Assembly: GCF_964204645.1 (NCBI RefSeq)
Contig: NC_134031.1
Span: forward strand, 13,554,501-13,618,500
Origin: Tubulanus polymorphus
Taxonomy: Eukaryota; Nemertea; Palaeonemertea; Tubulaniformes; Tubulanidae
Reading direction: 5' to 3'
DNA: 64,000 nucleotides
The notes beneath the pieces are model-generated. The model ran no database searches and had not been told where the DNA came from. It saw only the letters and a program-made list of their open reading frames with translations. Position numbers and translations under genes: made by a program. Within the stretch, counting starts at the first letter, position 1; every line of letters begins with the position of its first letter. Shown piece after piece: positions 9,388 to 24,300 of this stretch.

Positions 9388-12300
9388 GTAATGTATAACG
9401 GACTGAACGAACCACCCGCTATCTGGAACACGATTTTCTCGTTAACAGATGGTTACGAAAAGAATCGAGCGAATTTAATTTTCTAAACCCGGCAGTTTTT
9501 TATTTAATACGTAGTTCTAGTCAACACCGACCATAGAATCTCCGGGAATGCTATATGGGACTTAGTTTTTGCAATATTCCTCTTCATTGTTAAGGGTGAA
9601 AATTGATGAAAGTTATCGGTAAAAACGCACATTACATTGGTGGTGGTTTTGATTGATTTGTACGACCAATATGGAAAGTTGTTTGTGAACCGATATTCCT
9701 AACTTAAGCCGTCAAAATGTCATTTCAATTACGTTTCAATCACAAGAGATGTTAAACTGACGCCGATAGTATCCATTTCTTCCGTTTGTCTGGATAGCTG
9801 TTTGTTCTATTTTCAAGATGTCTTATTCAACCGGATCAGGAGAACTCTCGAATCGGGAGAATTTTCCAACATTTTTCCGCACTTCGGCTTCTGACGTAGC
9901 ACTAGTGATGCCACATATTTCTCTGATGAAAAAGTTCGGTTGGCACCGAGTGGCGACGATTTCTCAAAATGACCCCATGTTTTCAGTGGTGAGTGAGCAA
10001 TCCTTAGTAAATTGGGGCCACGCCTTAGAAATGGACGGCACAATACATATACAGCATGCCCAGTATAGAGATGAAACCTAGGTAAACGAAACCCGTAAGA
10101 ACGAACGTGTCATCGTAGTTGACCATTCCATGGGAAATTTGATGAATTGTGAAAAAATAATATTTCACAGGACACTTTTCTGTACAACCGGGACCGGGTG
10201 AACAATACCGTTAATTCCTTATTCGTTCGGTCCGTGCCCAAAGCGATTCTAAATGAAGAGATGAAAAGGATTTATTGAGATCAAGTCTCTCACAGAAACC
10301 TGTTGCTGTACCGACTAAATCGCGCGCTATGAATACAATGCCCCTGAATCACTTATCAACACAGGTTTGAACATGGACTCAACATGGATCAATCAGGAGC
10401 GGTAATCCTTATGAAAATCTCCTGGGATTTTAGTATAACATCGTTTATATTCATGTTCATTTTGATTACAGACTATCGATGATTTGCACAGAAGATTGCA
10501 TGAAAATAGTATCAGTCTGATTACGTCGGAGATATTTTTGACTAATCCGGGACAACAGCTGCAAAATATCGTGGTGCTTATGATTTTAGCAGTTATATGT
10601 ATACTGATAAATGTAAATTCTTGAACATAGACCAATATGTATACCAATAATTGGTAAAAACTAAATAAGATATGATTGAATTATATTCTAAGGACATCCG
10701 GTACTTTTCATTCGACTAATTAACAGTTTATTTGCTTATATCCATAATCCTTATACCAAGATCCCCTCGAGTTTTAACCAAGAATTTGTCAAAAATTTCA
10801 GTTTCCTAATCATTTCAGAGAAAAGATGCGAGGATAATCATATTGGCTTCGTATGAAGGCACTGCACGCCGTGTCATGTGCGAGGTAAAAAACCTTTTCT
10901 ATTCGTTACTAAATCTGTCGCAGAAATTATGCAGTCATTGTCTTATGTGTCCGATTGCGTGTCGTTCTTTAACGGTTACAAATATCCTGACAATCAATGC
11001 CCCGGTAATTTGATGGCCAGGCTCACACCCTAGATTAATGACCGAAGCCTCTTTCCTAACGAACGTCCATAGGAGATCACCGAATGACTGCAGCAAGGTC
11101 AACAGAAAAAATGGCCAAGGAAAAAAATGGCCAGCAAAAATAGCCAAGGAATGAATGGCCAAGGTACTTGCCTAGGAAAAAATGGCCAAGGAAAAAATGG
11201 TCACGGAAAAAAAGGCCAAGGAAGATTAAATAGAAAACTAACCATCATTTCATTGACTAAAAAAAAGAAATCAAATGCATTGATGTTTTGACATGTCACT
11301 TTTTGAGATTATTAGACCTATTCCTGGATTAGTTTAGGTGAATTTATGATGAGCATATCTCACTTCGATGTTATCAGACACCAGTTTGCTATATAAATTA
11401 CCACACAATTTCAATGCTTTACCTTTGATGATTTAAGACATCTGTGCCCTAATAGCTTACTTAGATGCTTTGAAACATTAATTTAGTTAACTTATTAAGT
11501 TTAAGTTTATAACTATTAAGTTTATCCATTGCCCACTTGCATGATAGTTCTCTCATGATATTTCTTGATGTATTCATTATATGTAATGAAATTAAATGTA
11601 AGTTCATAACATTTCTGAACTCATTCTACCGATTTTGATTGTTTTTAGCCCCATGAAAAATAAATGATGTCATCAAATTGAAAGCTATGTTTATCAACAT
11701 TGTCAGTACTGCTCATAAATTTTCCTTCGCCCTTTTTTATGTGGCCATTTTTTCCTAGGCCATTTCTTCCTAGGCAAATACCTTGGCCATTTTTTCCTTG
11801 GCCATTTTTTTCCTTGGCCATTTTTTCCTACATTCATATTTCACAAATAACAAACATATACCTGTTCTCAAAGAAAAGATTACCTGTATCATGCCACATG
11901 AAAACCTCTGATTTAAGTTCAGTGTCGAATTTCCGGTGCAGTTGATGATATGCGATGAAGACGGGGAATAATATCTTTCCGGGCTACGTCAGCAGAAAGC
12001 GAATTCATTAGACTTTTCGCATGACATTCGAGAGATAATCGAACCTTCATCCGCATACAAAAGTTATCCCGCTGCCATTCGTAAAATTACACGTCACGCG
12101 TAATTAATCTTATTTCATTCTCTCATTAGATTAGATTAGATTAGATTAGATTAGATTAGAAATGTCATTGTCCACAAAAAAATTTGCATTGACAAAAGTT
12201 GTTTCAATGGTTAGTGCACGATATCAATAAGTGTTATAAATGAAAAGTTGAGATTAAACAGCAGCAGCGGCGGCGGCGGCGGCGGCGGCAGCAGCAGCAG

Positions 12301-15300
12301 CAGCGGCGGCGGCATCAGCCACACCGGCAATGGACAGTGTTACATTAATTTTACACAATAAACACAATGCAAGTTTAAAGGTTACCATAAGCAACTGGTC
12401 ACTAATTTTCTTCGTGTGACTGGCCCCAATTAAATACAGACTGAAACGTTGAATAGTATTTATAGTCAATCAAAGAGTAACCATATGTAGGATAAATTAT
12501 CTATTGTCAACCTGACGACATAGTTTGCTTAAATGGGTAACAGGTAAAAATCCCCCCCCCCCCCCCCCGGTAAATATCCCCTGGCAAAATCCCCCTTAGG
12601 TAAAAATCCCCCCTGGTTAAAAACCCCCAAATTTGATTTTACAGCAATTATCAACAAAATATTTCAATATTCTTATATTTCAGATTTTCCTTGATGTTTT
12701 TCACAATATTCACCTTGGATAATCAATGACTTTGACCAGGCTACGTGCATAAAAATGACATTATTCTGTGACTTTTAGTTAGTAAAATGCATGAAAATGA
12801 TATTATCGTATTTCTGAAAATTTCTATGAAGAAATCTAGTTTAAAAGTAGCAAAATATATTTGTACCTATCTATGTATTATCTAAGTATTATTGTGAAAA
12901 GTATTATCGGTTTTCATTTAGGTTTTTTACTTAAATTTGATAGAAAACTGAAATTGGGGGGATTTTTACCTGGGGGGGGGGGGGGATTTTTACCGTGTGG
13001 GATTTTTACTGGGGGGATATTTACCGGGGGGATTTTTACCTACATTCGCTTAAAATGACATAATAGAGAGGTGTTCCGGGTTTCGAATAGTTTTTTAGAT
13101 TTTCAAGGATTGGGATATTCAAAAAGTTACGCGGGAGTAGGAGATCTCTTGCTTCCGCATATGCAGGGCACTCTAGCAGGGCATGGCGTTCATCGCCTGA
13201 GATTTGCATATTGCACTGGTCACGTAACCTATCTTCCCTTAAAACTCTTCGCCTGCGACCTACTTCGATGGATAAACTGTGGTTACTGCATCTAAAGCGA
13301 ACTAGGATAATGCGGAAATTAATCGGAAGGTTAGTAGAATTCTTGCTCAAAGTTAGTTTTTATCTGATGTTGTTATGGGTCCAAAAATCTAATTTTTGCT
13401 AAAAAATGAGGTTATAACTTTGATACGAAGTCATGCAATCTACTATGTTTATGTACAAAATGTGGCATCATGCGGCTAAAATCTGTTGGAAATGGAATTT
13501 TGAATATCGCGTTCATTTAAGAGAAATCGACGAATTTGTGGCGATTTTTAAAGAAATTTCAAGGAGCATTTTGTTTCATAAAACGGCTAGATGACCGATG
13601 TACAACGTTACATTGAAGTAAAATAACTGCTCCCTGCGGTTGCCTGAGCTTCCGCTGTCAATCAATGTAAGGGCATATTCGATTGAAGCAGACAAACCGG
13701 TCTTTTAATCTTCTCATCTATTAATCTGCTCGGTACTAGTTTCTCATTTCCCAGTCATGGGAGAGTCTTATATGTTTATTTTTAATTTGATAGCCGTAGT
13801 ATCGATTCCGTCTCCCCATATCTATTTCATTTTGCAAATTACCGAAGATTCAATCGATACGCTACTTCACGGAAGATTATGCGCGCAATATCGAATAGGC
13901 CCAAACCTCGTGTATTGCCGCGATTATTGCTGATTAGATTTCGATGATGTTGTTCACCGAAATCAGCTGATTTTACACATCCATGAAGTGTTCAAGGAAA
14001 ACCTTTAAGATGCATCAATCAGATGGCGCCTATACATTACAAAGATAACATTCTGCGCCCGAGATATTAAGATCCGCGGATCTCTTGTTAAGTATTGGTA
14101 AGTCACAGCCTTTGGCGATTTGATACAATTAAGTCGCCACTTTTTAATAAACTGGTCTTTTCATCTAGGTTTTACCGACTGGTAAATAAATTCTGGACTA
14201 GGTATTGATTGAGCCAGAATTCGGCCATGCCAAAGTCTTCCAGTACACGCTTAATGCTAGACAACCAATTTGAGTCATTACCCTCTCTTGTCCCTGTGTA
14301 AAATACATACTATATTTTACTAAAGAGTTTTCTTATTTTTTGAGATAAGACTAGCCCAGTATTCAACCATTCTAGCTTTTACTTCGCATTCCAAAGGGGT
14401 TATTCCAGTCTCACCATACACCATATAATTTGGGGTAGAGCGGTTTAGTCTGAGAATGTATATACAAAAGGTTAGATGAAATGAGGAGAGAATCCCACAA
14501 TGATAATAAAAAGTCCGAAAATGAAACTTCGAGATAGTAGTTTATTCAACGTTTCGACTATATCCTAATAGTCATCTTCAGGAATAATGAACATGAATAA
14601 CATTATTCCTGAAGATGACTATTAGGATATAGTCGAAACGTTGAATAAACTACTATCTCGAAGTTTCATTTTCGGACTTTTTATTATCATTGTGGGATTC
14701 TCTCCTCATCGCGTCAACACGGATATTGTGTTTTACCTATAGTTAGATGAAATTTTTCCATACTGCTAATATTTTCGAAGCCCCAAATTTCGCTGACATA
14801 TAATAAAATCGGCTTCACAGGTGCGTCAAAAAGATGGAAAAACGCGTCAATACCCAAACCTAATTCTTGTGATTTTTTTAAAACGTGGAATAGAGCCTTT
14901 GGTCCACTCTCAGCTAACGTTTTGCGGCATTTGACAATACACCAGTATAATTAAATATAACGCCAAGGTATTTAAAGTGGTCGACTATTTCGATTTCGCC
15001 CTTAGCTAAGTAAAAATTGAAATTGCCCCTGGATTTCATTTTCTAAAAATGATGACTAGTTTTATCCGTATTTACGGTCAGTTTCCACATGTTACAGTAG
15101 CTAACAAGTCTAAAGCCCTTTGAAACCCTTCAGCTGAGGCGGATATCACAACCGTATCGTCAGCATAAAGTAGAACCAAAACAGAGAGCCTAACCTTAAA
15201 CCTGGCGTACGTACAACGTAACGATGTTGTTTAATACACTTCGGATTGAATTATTTGCGATTTCAGGATATTCAGAAATGTGTATGACTAATGATGTGTA

Positions 15301-18300
15301 CACCTACGCATAAAAAACATTTCGAGACAGCCGGAGACTCAATGAATTAACGCTGTATAGGATTCATGGCTCCGTGTCGGTAAAAACAATGGAGGAATAA
15401 AGTTGAAGCATCGTCGTCGTCATCGTCGTTGTCCTCATTATCCTGGTTACCACCCTCAATCGACAAGCTGATTATCCTGTTCGTTGCGGTTTTAAAATTT
15501 TGGTTAGACTAGAGAGTCGGGAAAGACTGATATGTCCTGCTTGAATGACATGGCTTCACAAAGATTTGAACCCACAACCTCTCGGCTGTGAGTCAAACAC
15601 CTTATCCGCCAAACCACGAATACATGAATCGGCCATTAATCTAACTATCTTTATAAGTAAAGGAATTATATGTTGATCTTTTTTGCACGACCTTGGAATA
15701 GAGTCGTAAGTCGATTATGTAACGTTTTTTTTTTCATTTCTGTAATGTCAAAAAAACGACTTTGTACCCATAAAATCTTTCAAGTGAGCACAGGTTTTCA
15801 TTCAATAAACCCTAATGCATTCAGAGCCAGTAAGCGGGATATATGTCGGATTTAACTTTTGATAAACTTGTGAGTAACATTGATGATTATTTGAATAAAC
15901 CTTAGATTCAAAATAAATTTGCGGTGTATTGGAATTATACCGTATCAACGAGGCTGTGACCAATTGATTCTAATCAAACTTCATATGAATATGCGGGAAT
16001 TGACTTGTTTTCTTATGGACCTAAGGTTTAGAGTGGTTTGATATCAAAATCATTGTTCAGTTCAGTTTATGTTAACAAAAATATCTTTAAAGGCGTATAA
16101 TCTTGGCGTATACGGTAGAGACTACCAGTGGTTAGTGCCCGGATGGTTCGACGCTCATTGGTACGATATCAACGACACACGATGTACAATCACACAGGTA
16201 AAGATGGCACTGAACTATGCCTTCACTTTTTCGGACATGAAAGAAGATACAAGCAGCACACCCTCAATATCTGGACAGGTTAGTAGAAGTGTATTGAGAA
16301 AAAGCAACAATTTCATGTCGATGTCGAATTGGTTGTCGCTGGTAACTGCTAATGACAGCGTCGTCGTAGGCAGATGGGTTTAGCAGAAATAAATGGAGAA
16401 ACAAAAGAAAACAGATTTCTGTCCTCAAAAGCCGTCGTAATTTGACGATGAATTCAGATGTGCTTCTCTACATCGCCAAATCACCGATCAGTTTGTCGGG
16501 GCGGACCATAGAACATGTTAAATCCAAATTCTCTTTTAAGGACAGACGTACGGAAACGTTACAATGGACGTGGGTTGAATTAAAACAAGAACATAATGTT
16601 TACCCCGTAATAAATCATTACGACTACACCCACCTCTGTCAATACAGAAGGAAAGTAACTTGTAATACATACAATCAAATGGCCATTTAAGAAATCATTC
16701 TTCGTTTCCTGCGCACAAATAATCTAGGTGCAATGTACGGTTAATGAATTGTGTTTAAAAAAACATACTTATTTTCTGTGATATGTTCGAGTCTATATTG
16801 GTGGAGAAACGATTATCAAAAACGCCTTTTTTCCACCAGAGTCGCAATTAAAGTTTATTATAGGATTGGTAGAGATTCTCTATGCAACGTTAGTAACGAG
16901 ACGAGTAGTACTGTAAAGGTTAACTATTTATTTGATGCACGAGCTTTCGCTACTAATGTATAGAAGCTTCGTCAGGTGAATGAGTATAGTCAATAGAAAA
17001 ACAACAGTATTTATAGGTGGACAGACACTTATTACAGAGAACTGAGTGAGAAGAGTAATTTCAGATAAATGATGAGTGACATGATAATTAATAACTAAGT
17101 GAGTGCGTAGATAATTGATTAATAACAGAACAACAAACTAAAACAAATCAAAGAGAAATAAATCAAAAAGAAACTATATCAAAGTAAAACAAACAGATAG
17201 TATCTAAGAGCAACGAATAACAAAAAATGGAAGTCCGAGATAAGTCTAGATACAATTGATAACAAACGAAAATATAGCTGCAAAGCAGCGATAACGGGTT
17301 TCCTGCACAGTTCCTGTTCCACAGTTTCTGCACAGAATCCTGTTCAACGGTCAACACGGTTTTATAAAAGGAAGGTCGACAAACAGTCAATTAGACCTAC
17401 TTGAAACCATGGACAACTGGACCAGATGGCGTTATTTGACTCTGGAAAATCGACTGTAGGTCATAATTAGTCTTTATTGATTTCGACAAAGCCTTTGATA
17501 AGGTACAAAATCAGCCATTGCTAAACAAGCTACTAGGAAACATTATCAATGATAGGTCGCTCAAATGGCTCAGCAGTTATAGCTGAACGAATACAGGTGG
17601 CCGAAATCAACGGAACGCCTCATCTTGGAATAAGTCGGTCTAACTAGTGGAGTCACGCATGGTAGTATCCTAAGTCGTCTTCTCTTTATTGTCCCGATAA
17701 ATGGCATACTCAGCAAACCAAAATGTACCGGACTGAGTAAATTTAAAAAACGTCCTAAACAAGCTGTGTGCCATACATGGCCAGACACATGGATGATGGG
17801 CTTCAACCTAAAAGGCATGATATAGATATTGGATACAAAGAAAACCCGGTTTCAGATTATTCTTTATGTTCGAATGAGAAGATTATTTTGTTTGAATAAA
17901 GATTACTCATTATTATAATGAAAAGACTAATTAGTTTCACCAAACCTTTGCTTTTTGGAACGAAAATGCTTCGATGAAACAATATATCTGCTCGAACAAA
18001 TAAAAACTTAATGCTCTGAAATCTTGTTCAAATGAAAACAAATCTGTTTGATCGAACAATACGCTTTTCGTTCGAACGAAAACTTTTCATTCTGACAAGA
18101 AAATGTGTTCGAATAAAAAGCTATGTTATTGTTGAAATGAAAAACTTTTTGTCCTGATAAAAAATTTTCTTGAGCGAAAACAATTTTGTTTGAACGAATG
18201 TTTGAATGAAAACAATTCTGTTTGATTGAACGAAATACTATATACTTTTGGTTCGAAAAAAAACTTTTTGCAATATACTTGTTCGAACAAAAACCGTAAT

Positions 18301-21300
18301 GTTCTGACAAAAAAATTTTGTTCAAATTAAAACGTCTCTATTCGATTAAACGATTGTTCGAACGAAAAACCTTTCGTTTGGACAAAAAAAAGTTTGTTCG
18401 AACGGACACAACTTCGTTCTAACGATTTTTTCAAATTGGTTCAATCGAACAGAATATTATTGGTTTCGAACGAAAAATCGAGTGGTATCCATGTCAAGTC
18501 CGGTTGCTAGTGTGGCATGTAGGTTGCATACATATGACCTGAAAAAAACAAGAAAAGACAGAAACGGAGAGTACTCTGTTGATTTGAGTAAACAACAAGT
18601 TTTAGTTGTTTTGTCGCTTTGCAGTGGGTAGGAGGTAGTGAACCATTGATAGGTACTACTCTCGAACCATTATTCAGGATTAACCGCGGGTTATATAGCA
18701 CAGGATGTGCCTCATGATCCACTCCGGAACCTGACCCTTATAATGGATACCATTACAATTGGTAGGTTTCAGCTCCGGTTGTGGTATCTCAATGAAGCCA
18801 ACCTTTTTCGCTTTGCGGTTAATTCGGGTGATGCGCCGCACAGTACCTGCGTTCCCTTCGAGACAGGGACTTCCAGGTGATACAGCGGAGCTTTGGGGTA
18901 CCTCTTCCGCAACAGACTACGGAGCTCCTGGAGATCCATAGTGGTGTGTCTCCCAAACTCACGCGTGTGGTTCATACGGTGGTTGAATACGACAGCTGAA
19001 CAGTTCACCTGGACTCCCTTGAGATAGTCCAGTAGACCGCTGACTCGCTCCCCTGGATGGCTGATCGGAGTCACCAGGGAGTCGGCTCTCAGATTTTTAA
19101 ACATGGAGTCCGGCAACAGTAGCACGGGCGGACGTGTTCGGATTGCTCGAGACTCAATCTTTTTTAGTTTCCTGTTTAAGTCCTCCGGATCACCACCGAC
19201 TTTGTGTACCAAGGATTTCAACATTGTAGCCACCATGTCGAATTTGGGCCACGTAAGCCTTGGCAAGGACTTCGATAGGGCAGTCTTAATGCCCATCACC
19301 ACGGCTCCTGTTACCAATGAAGCAGGATTCAAAAGTTCATCTTCTGCGGCTTCCACTAACTCATGACTGTCTGATGGTGGTGCGGTGTCAGGTCGTCGCA
19401 GAAAATCACATACGGCTCGACTGAATGCTCGCTTCTTCTCGATTACAGCAGAACAACATTTTACTCGGTCTAATTCGACAGCTTCCATTTTGCTTTCTCA
19501 AGGCTTCACTATTATGAAGAAACAACAAATAATTCATCTAATAAAATATGTGGGTTATATACTAAATACGCCTTGAGTATATACATATGGCTATAGTATA
19601 TACAGATTTGATCCACCAGACTTCAAGTATGTGATCAGTCTCCTTAGTGGGCAAGTGCCAACTATCACAGTTGAACTATGCGGCACCTCGACAACCATTT
19701 GAGGGTACTCGAGAAGCCAGTTGAGCTACTTTCGGCACAGGGGAAATCCCAAACCCAAGCCAACATTACTAAACCACTTAGGGTGGGCATTGTTTGCCTA
19801 CTTGACTGGCGACCGATTCATTTTCAGGGCACTCGAGGGCCCTCAACCCTTTTTCAGCCAGAATGACTTTTGTTTCCGGATCCGGTCCCAAGTTTCCATC
19901 CAGACATCTTGGTTTCTGGGAGCCACTGAGCACACGAAGTCCCTCTGCCATGTAGGAGCCTTTACTGCAGCTCGCGGTCGGAGTCGTCCCCTGGCCGCTT
20001 GTCCCTCACCTACCGATTCTCCGTCGGATTCACCTTGTTCTGAGCCGTTTTCCTCGGCGAGAGTCGGTGGCTCATCTCGAGTAGGTGTTTCGGCTTGAAT
20101 CCTTCCATTCCGAGGGTGCGGTTCCACTGGAATCAGCTGATCCTCCTCCTCTTTTGTCTTGGTCTTTCCTGACTGAGTCTCCACCCGATAATTTACCTCA
20201 GTCAGGCTCTGTGTGACCACAAACGGGCCATACCACTTCCTATGGAACTTCGGGGCCTCCCCAGGCTTGACTGACTGTATCCCCAGGCTTGCTGTACTTG
20301 AGTGACTGTATAGCCAGACTCTGTCATCCACTTGATAGCCACCGCGTGATGTGAATCTGTCATAATACTGTCGCTGGCACCGTTTAGCAACAGTCAATCT
20401 CTCCCTGACTGCATTATAGGCAGATTCAAGTCGGCCCGCGACACACCGGGCGTATTCTGTTGTGGACTAATCCGTCTCCGGGCTACCCAGCTCAGATCAA
20501 TCGGGAGACTCATTTCACGTCCAAATGTCAAAAAGGATGGAGTCTCCTGTGATGACTGGACACTCAATCGGAATGCCATTAAGCATCCCGGAAGGTGGTC
20601 ATCCCAGTCTTTCCCATTCTCGTCAACTGTCACCGTCAGCATCCATTTGATCGATTTGTTGAAATTTTCAACTTGTCCGTTCCCTTAAGGGTGGAGAGCA
20701 GTGGTTAAAGTTCGATGGATGCTGAGTAGCTGATTGATCTCCTTGAACACCCTCGACGTGAAATTGGAGCCCTCATCTGAATGGAGGCTCTCCGGGCAAC
20801 CATATCTGCAGATCCACTCATTGATGAGTAACCGTGCCACTGTTTTCACTTTCTGGTTCCGCATCGGCCAGGCTTCCGGCCAGGCTTCCGGCCACTTAGT
20901 GAAAGCGTCCTGCACAACTAGTATATACTGGCTGCCTCTTCGTGTCCTAGGGTTTATCGGCCCTATCACGTCGATATGCAGACGCTGGTTTGCACGCCCA
21001 ACAGGTGTCGAGATGAGTGGGGCCCTGGCCTTTCTAGGTGGGTTTTGCTGGTTTGGCAGGCCTTACAGCTCTGGACATATCTCCGCACCATACCTTTCAG
21101 GCCGGGGCACCAAAAACGTTCTTTGACTTTCTGGTCAGTTTTTTGTTTTCACCTAGGTGTTTCCCTGCAAAACCATCGTGTAACTCCCTCAGGGCGGTCT
21201 CATTTAACTTACTCGGAAGTACAATCTGGTTCCTGGTGTATCGAGTCCCTGTTATGGGTGTTACACACGGCACATTGTCCACAACTAACAACCGCTCATA

Positions 21301-24300
21301 AATAGCTAACAGGCTCCTACTTATACGACCGAACTGTTGCATCTCATTTGTATTAGGTTTTGGCTGATTACTCAGCACCATTGTACGGACGAGGTCTATT
21401 TGTGGGTGTGCTGTCTGTGCACTCTCAATTTCTCGCACGTTCAAATCAGGCTTAACAGTTCCTGTCAGTTCCTGTATTCGTCGTATCGGTTTCGGTTCAG
21501 TCGGTCCACAACTGGAGCAATCACCATGACGTCTGACCTTTTTTTGGGAAACGAGACATGGCATCTGCATTCCCACGTTGCCTTCCGGGCCGATGCTGAA
21601 TATCGAACTGGTACTTTTCAAGGCGCTCGTTCCAGCGCGCAATCTGACCCTCCTGCTCCTTAAAATTGCTTAACCACTTGAGGGCCGCGTGGTCCGTCCT
21701 TACCAGGAATCTTTTGCCGAGCAGATAATGTCTGAAATGATGGATCATGTCTACTTAAGCAAGCATCTCTCGACGTGTCGTGCAGTAATTTTCTTCACTT
21801 CCTTTCAGTGTTCGTCCACTAGGCAATAACTCTCTCAACCCCCTGGCTATCTTCTTGTGAAAGGACACCGCCGATAGCCCAGTTGCTGGCATCAGTGTCG
21901 AGAATGAAGGTGTTTGCCGACGTACTGAAATCAGGGAATCCGAGAATTGGTGGTTTTGCAAGTGCCATTTTCAATCGCTGAAATGCAGACTCCTGTGCCT
22001 CTCCCCAATGAAACGGTGTTCCTTTCTTGGTAAGAACGTAGAGCGGGTGAGCAATCAATGAAGCGAGAGTAATATGCGACGAGTCCAATGAAACTCCTAA
22101 GTTCAGTTAAGTTGGAGGGCGCCGGCCAATCAACCACTCGCTGTACTTTCTCCGGATCAGTCTGGATTCCTGACCCGCTAACTATATGACCTAGCAATTT
22201 CAGCATCCTCCGAAACAAGTGTCACTTCTTGGGTTTCAGCTTCAAGTTAGCTGCTCGGAAACAGGCAAAAACATCAACAAGTCGATTAAGATGACTTCCC
22301 AAGTCAGGACTGAAAACAATAACATCGTCCAGATACACTAAACAAGTTTTCCATGCTACGTGGTCCAAAACCAGAGCTATCAGCCGTGAAAACGACGCAG
22401 GTGCATTGGTTAGCCCGAATGGCATGACGTTCCATTCGAATAAGCCCCTTTCTGTAGCGAAGGCTGTTTTCGCTTTATCTGCCTCACTCACGGGCATCTG
22501 CCAGTACTTGCAAGATCGAGTGACGAAAACCACGTTAATTCCGCAAGCGTCTCAAGCGTCGAGTCAAGCCTCGGTAATGGATGGGCGTCTTTGACCGTGG
22601 CCTCATTAAGTTTACGGTAGTCCACGCAGAATCTAATTGAGCCATCTGCTTTCTTTGCGAGCACTATCGGACTTGACCAAGCTCCATGTGACTCACGTAT
22701 CAAACCCTGTTCTAGAAGTTGATCAGTCGTGTCCAACACAAATTTTTGTCGATGAGGTGGTATTCGACGAGGGTTTTGCTTAATCGGACGAGTATCCTGG
22801 GTGTCAATTGCGTGTTCTAATAGGCTGGTGCGCCCCAGATCGAAATCACCTGTCGAGAAAACATGTTGCTCCGGATTACACTGGTCAATTCCTTTTTGGT
22901 CTCCTCCGGAATCCCCATATCCGCAATCTGCAAGTCATCTAGCATGGACTGGACCTTTTCTACAGGGATCGGACCCTGTGAGACTAAACGGTCTTGGTCA
23001 CTCTTTTCGCCCTCATTAATCTGGGAAAAGGTCAGGGATTCAATCGGACTAAACCAGGCGATGGGTTGGTTCCTTTTTATCCACTGTGGCGAATCGGAAA
23101 AATTTGCTAGTCGCACCTGTCTGCGACTCTTCGATAGGGTTGCCACTACTTTCGCAGCCATCAGACCCGATGACTTTAAGTTCTCAATGGTACATGAAGT
23201 CAAGTTATTACCCACGAATTTACGTCTCATTATACCACTAGTGACTATCTCCGTTACCGCCGGGATACACAAGGTCTTACTGGCGAAAATCCTGCAGCAT
23301 CTGGCCTTACTCTATTTCGAAGTGGAATGCTAGCCGTACCAAAGGTAAGTTACTTTAATTTAAAATCAATCTTGCAGTTGAAAGACTCAAACAAATCACT
23401 ACCAAGTAGACAATCTTGAGTAATATCATCTACAATAACCATGGAGATATCAAAGTCACGACCCCCTAATGTAAGCCGCATCTCTATCCCTCTTAGGTGA
23501 AGATCCTGTCCATTAGCTGTACTTAGGCATCCCTCGGTTTTTGCAGCTCGCTTACTGACTTTGTTTTACACGCTGCCCAGACTGAGGTCTTTAGGACAGT
23601 GACTGCAGCACCCGTATCGAGAAGGATACAGACCTCATCTTGGCTATTTATTTGGCCCGTACAATAAAGTCCTGAGTCATGAACGATTACATCGCCCACG
23701 GTGTAAACACCTGAGCGCCCTCCGCTGGTTGTAGAGAGAGGTGAACCCTCCCCGGCCATTGTTGGTGGTGTGGCGTCCCCTGTCTCAGTTTCAATTTTCG
23801 ATTCATAGGTATGGGGGAGTGGTTCCAGTTCAGGTGATACCATTGCACCAGCCCTCTGGGTTAGGTTCGAGTCACCTGTAGGCACATCACCCAAAATCTG
23901 TTGCCTCATATGTCTTTGCGGTATTCGATATTTTCTTGTCGCATCAAAGTCATGGGTCTGCCCAGGGTAGGGTAGTCTTACTGGGTGGGGGTTCCCCTGC
24001 CCCTCTGAGAGCCGCCCCTGTCGTTTCCAGATGATGATAGTTTTGTGACTTGGCATTGACGGGAATCTTGTCGTCGTTGACCGCAGTTGTAACACTGGAC
24101 CTGGGGGCACTGACTTCCAGGATGATCAGGCTCGCGACAGCGCCGGCATGTGTCGTCGCTCCGTTGTGGCAGTTGGTTCATCCTCAGCTCCATCGTATCC
24201 ATTCGTGTGGCTAAGGACTCAACCTTTTGAAGGAGTTTAGTCATATCATTTTGGGGACTGACTGCTGCAATCTGGCCCGGTAGCTCCCTGCTGTACCACA

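Noticed and set aside
12121-12162. Interstitial telomere repeat
   Set aside because: The unit is ATTAG (5 bp), not TTAGGG, so it is an ordinary microsatellite.
12254-12469. Poly-alanine protein on the minus strand
   Set aside because: Produced by the CAG/CGG triplet repeat in an intron, with no other support.
18008-18325. 105-codon minus-strand ORF at 18.0-18.3 kb
   Set aside because: Lies entirely in a degenerate TTCGAAC minisatellite. Its composition explains the open frame.
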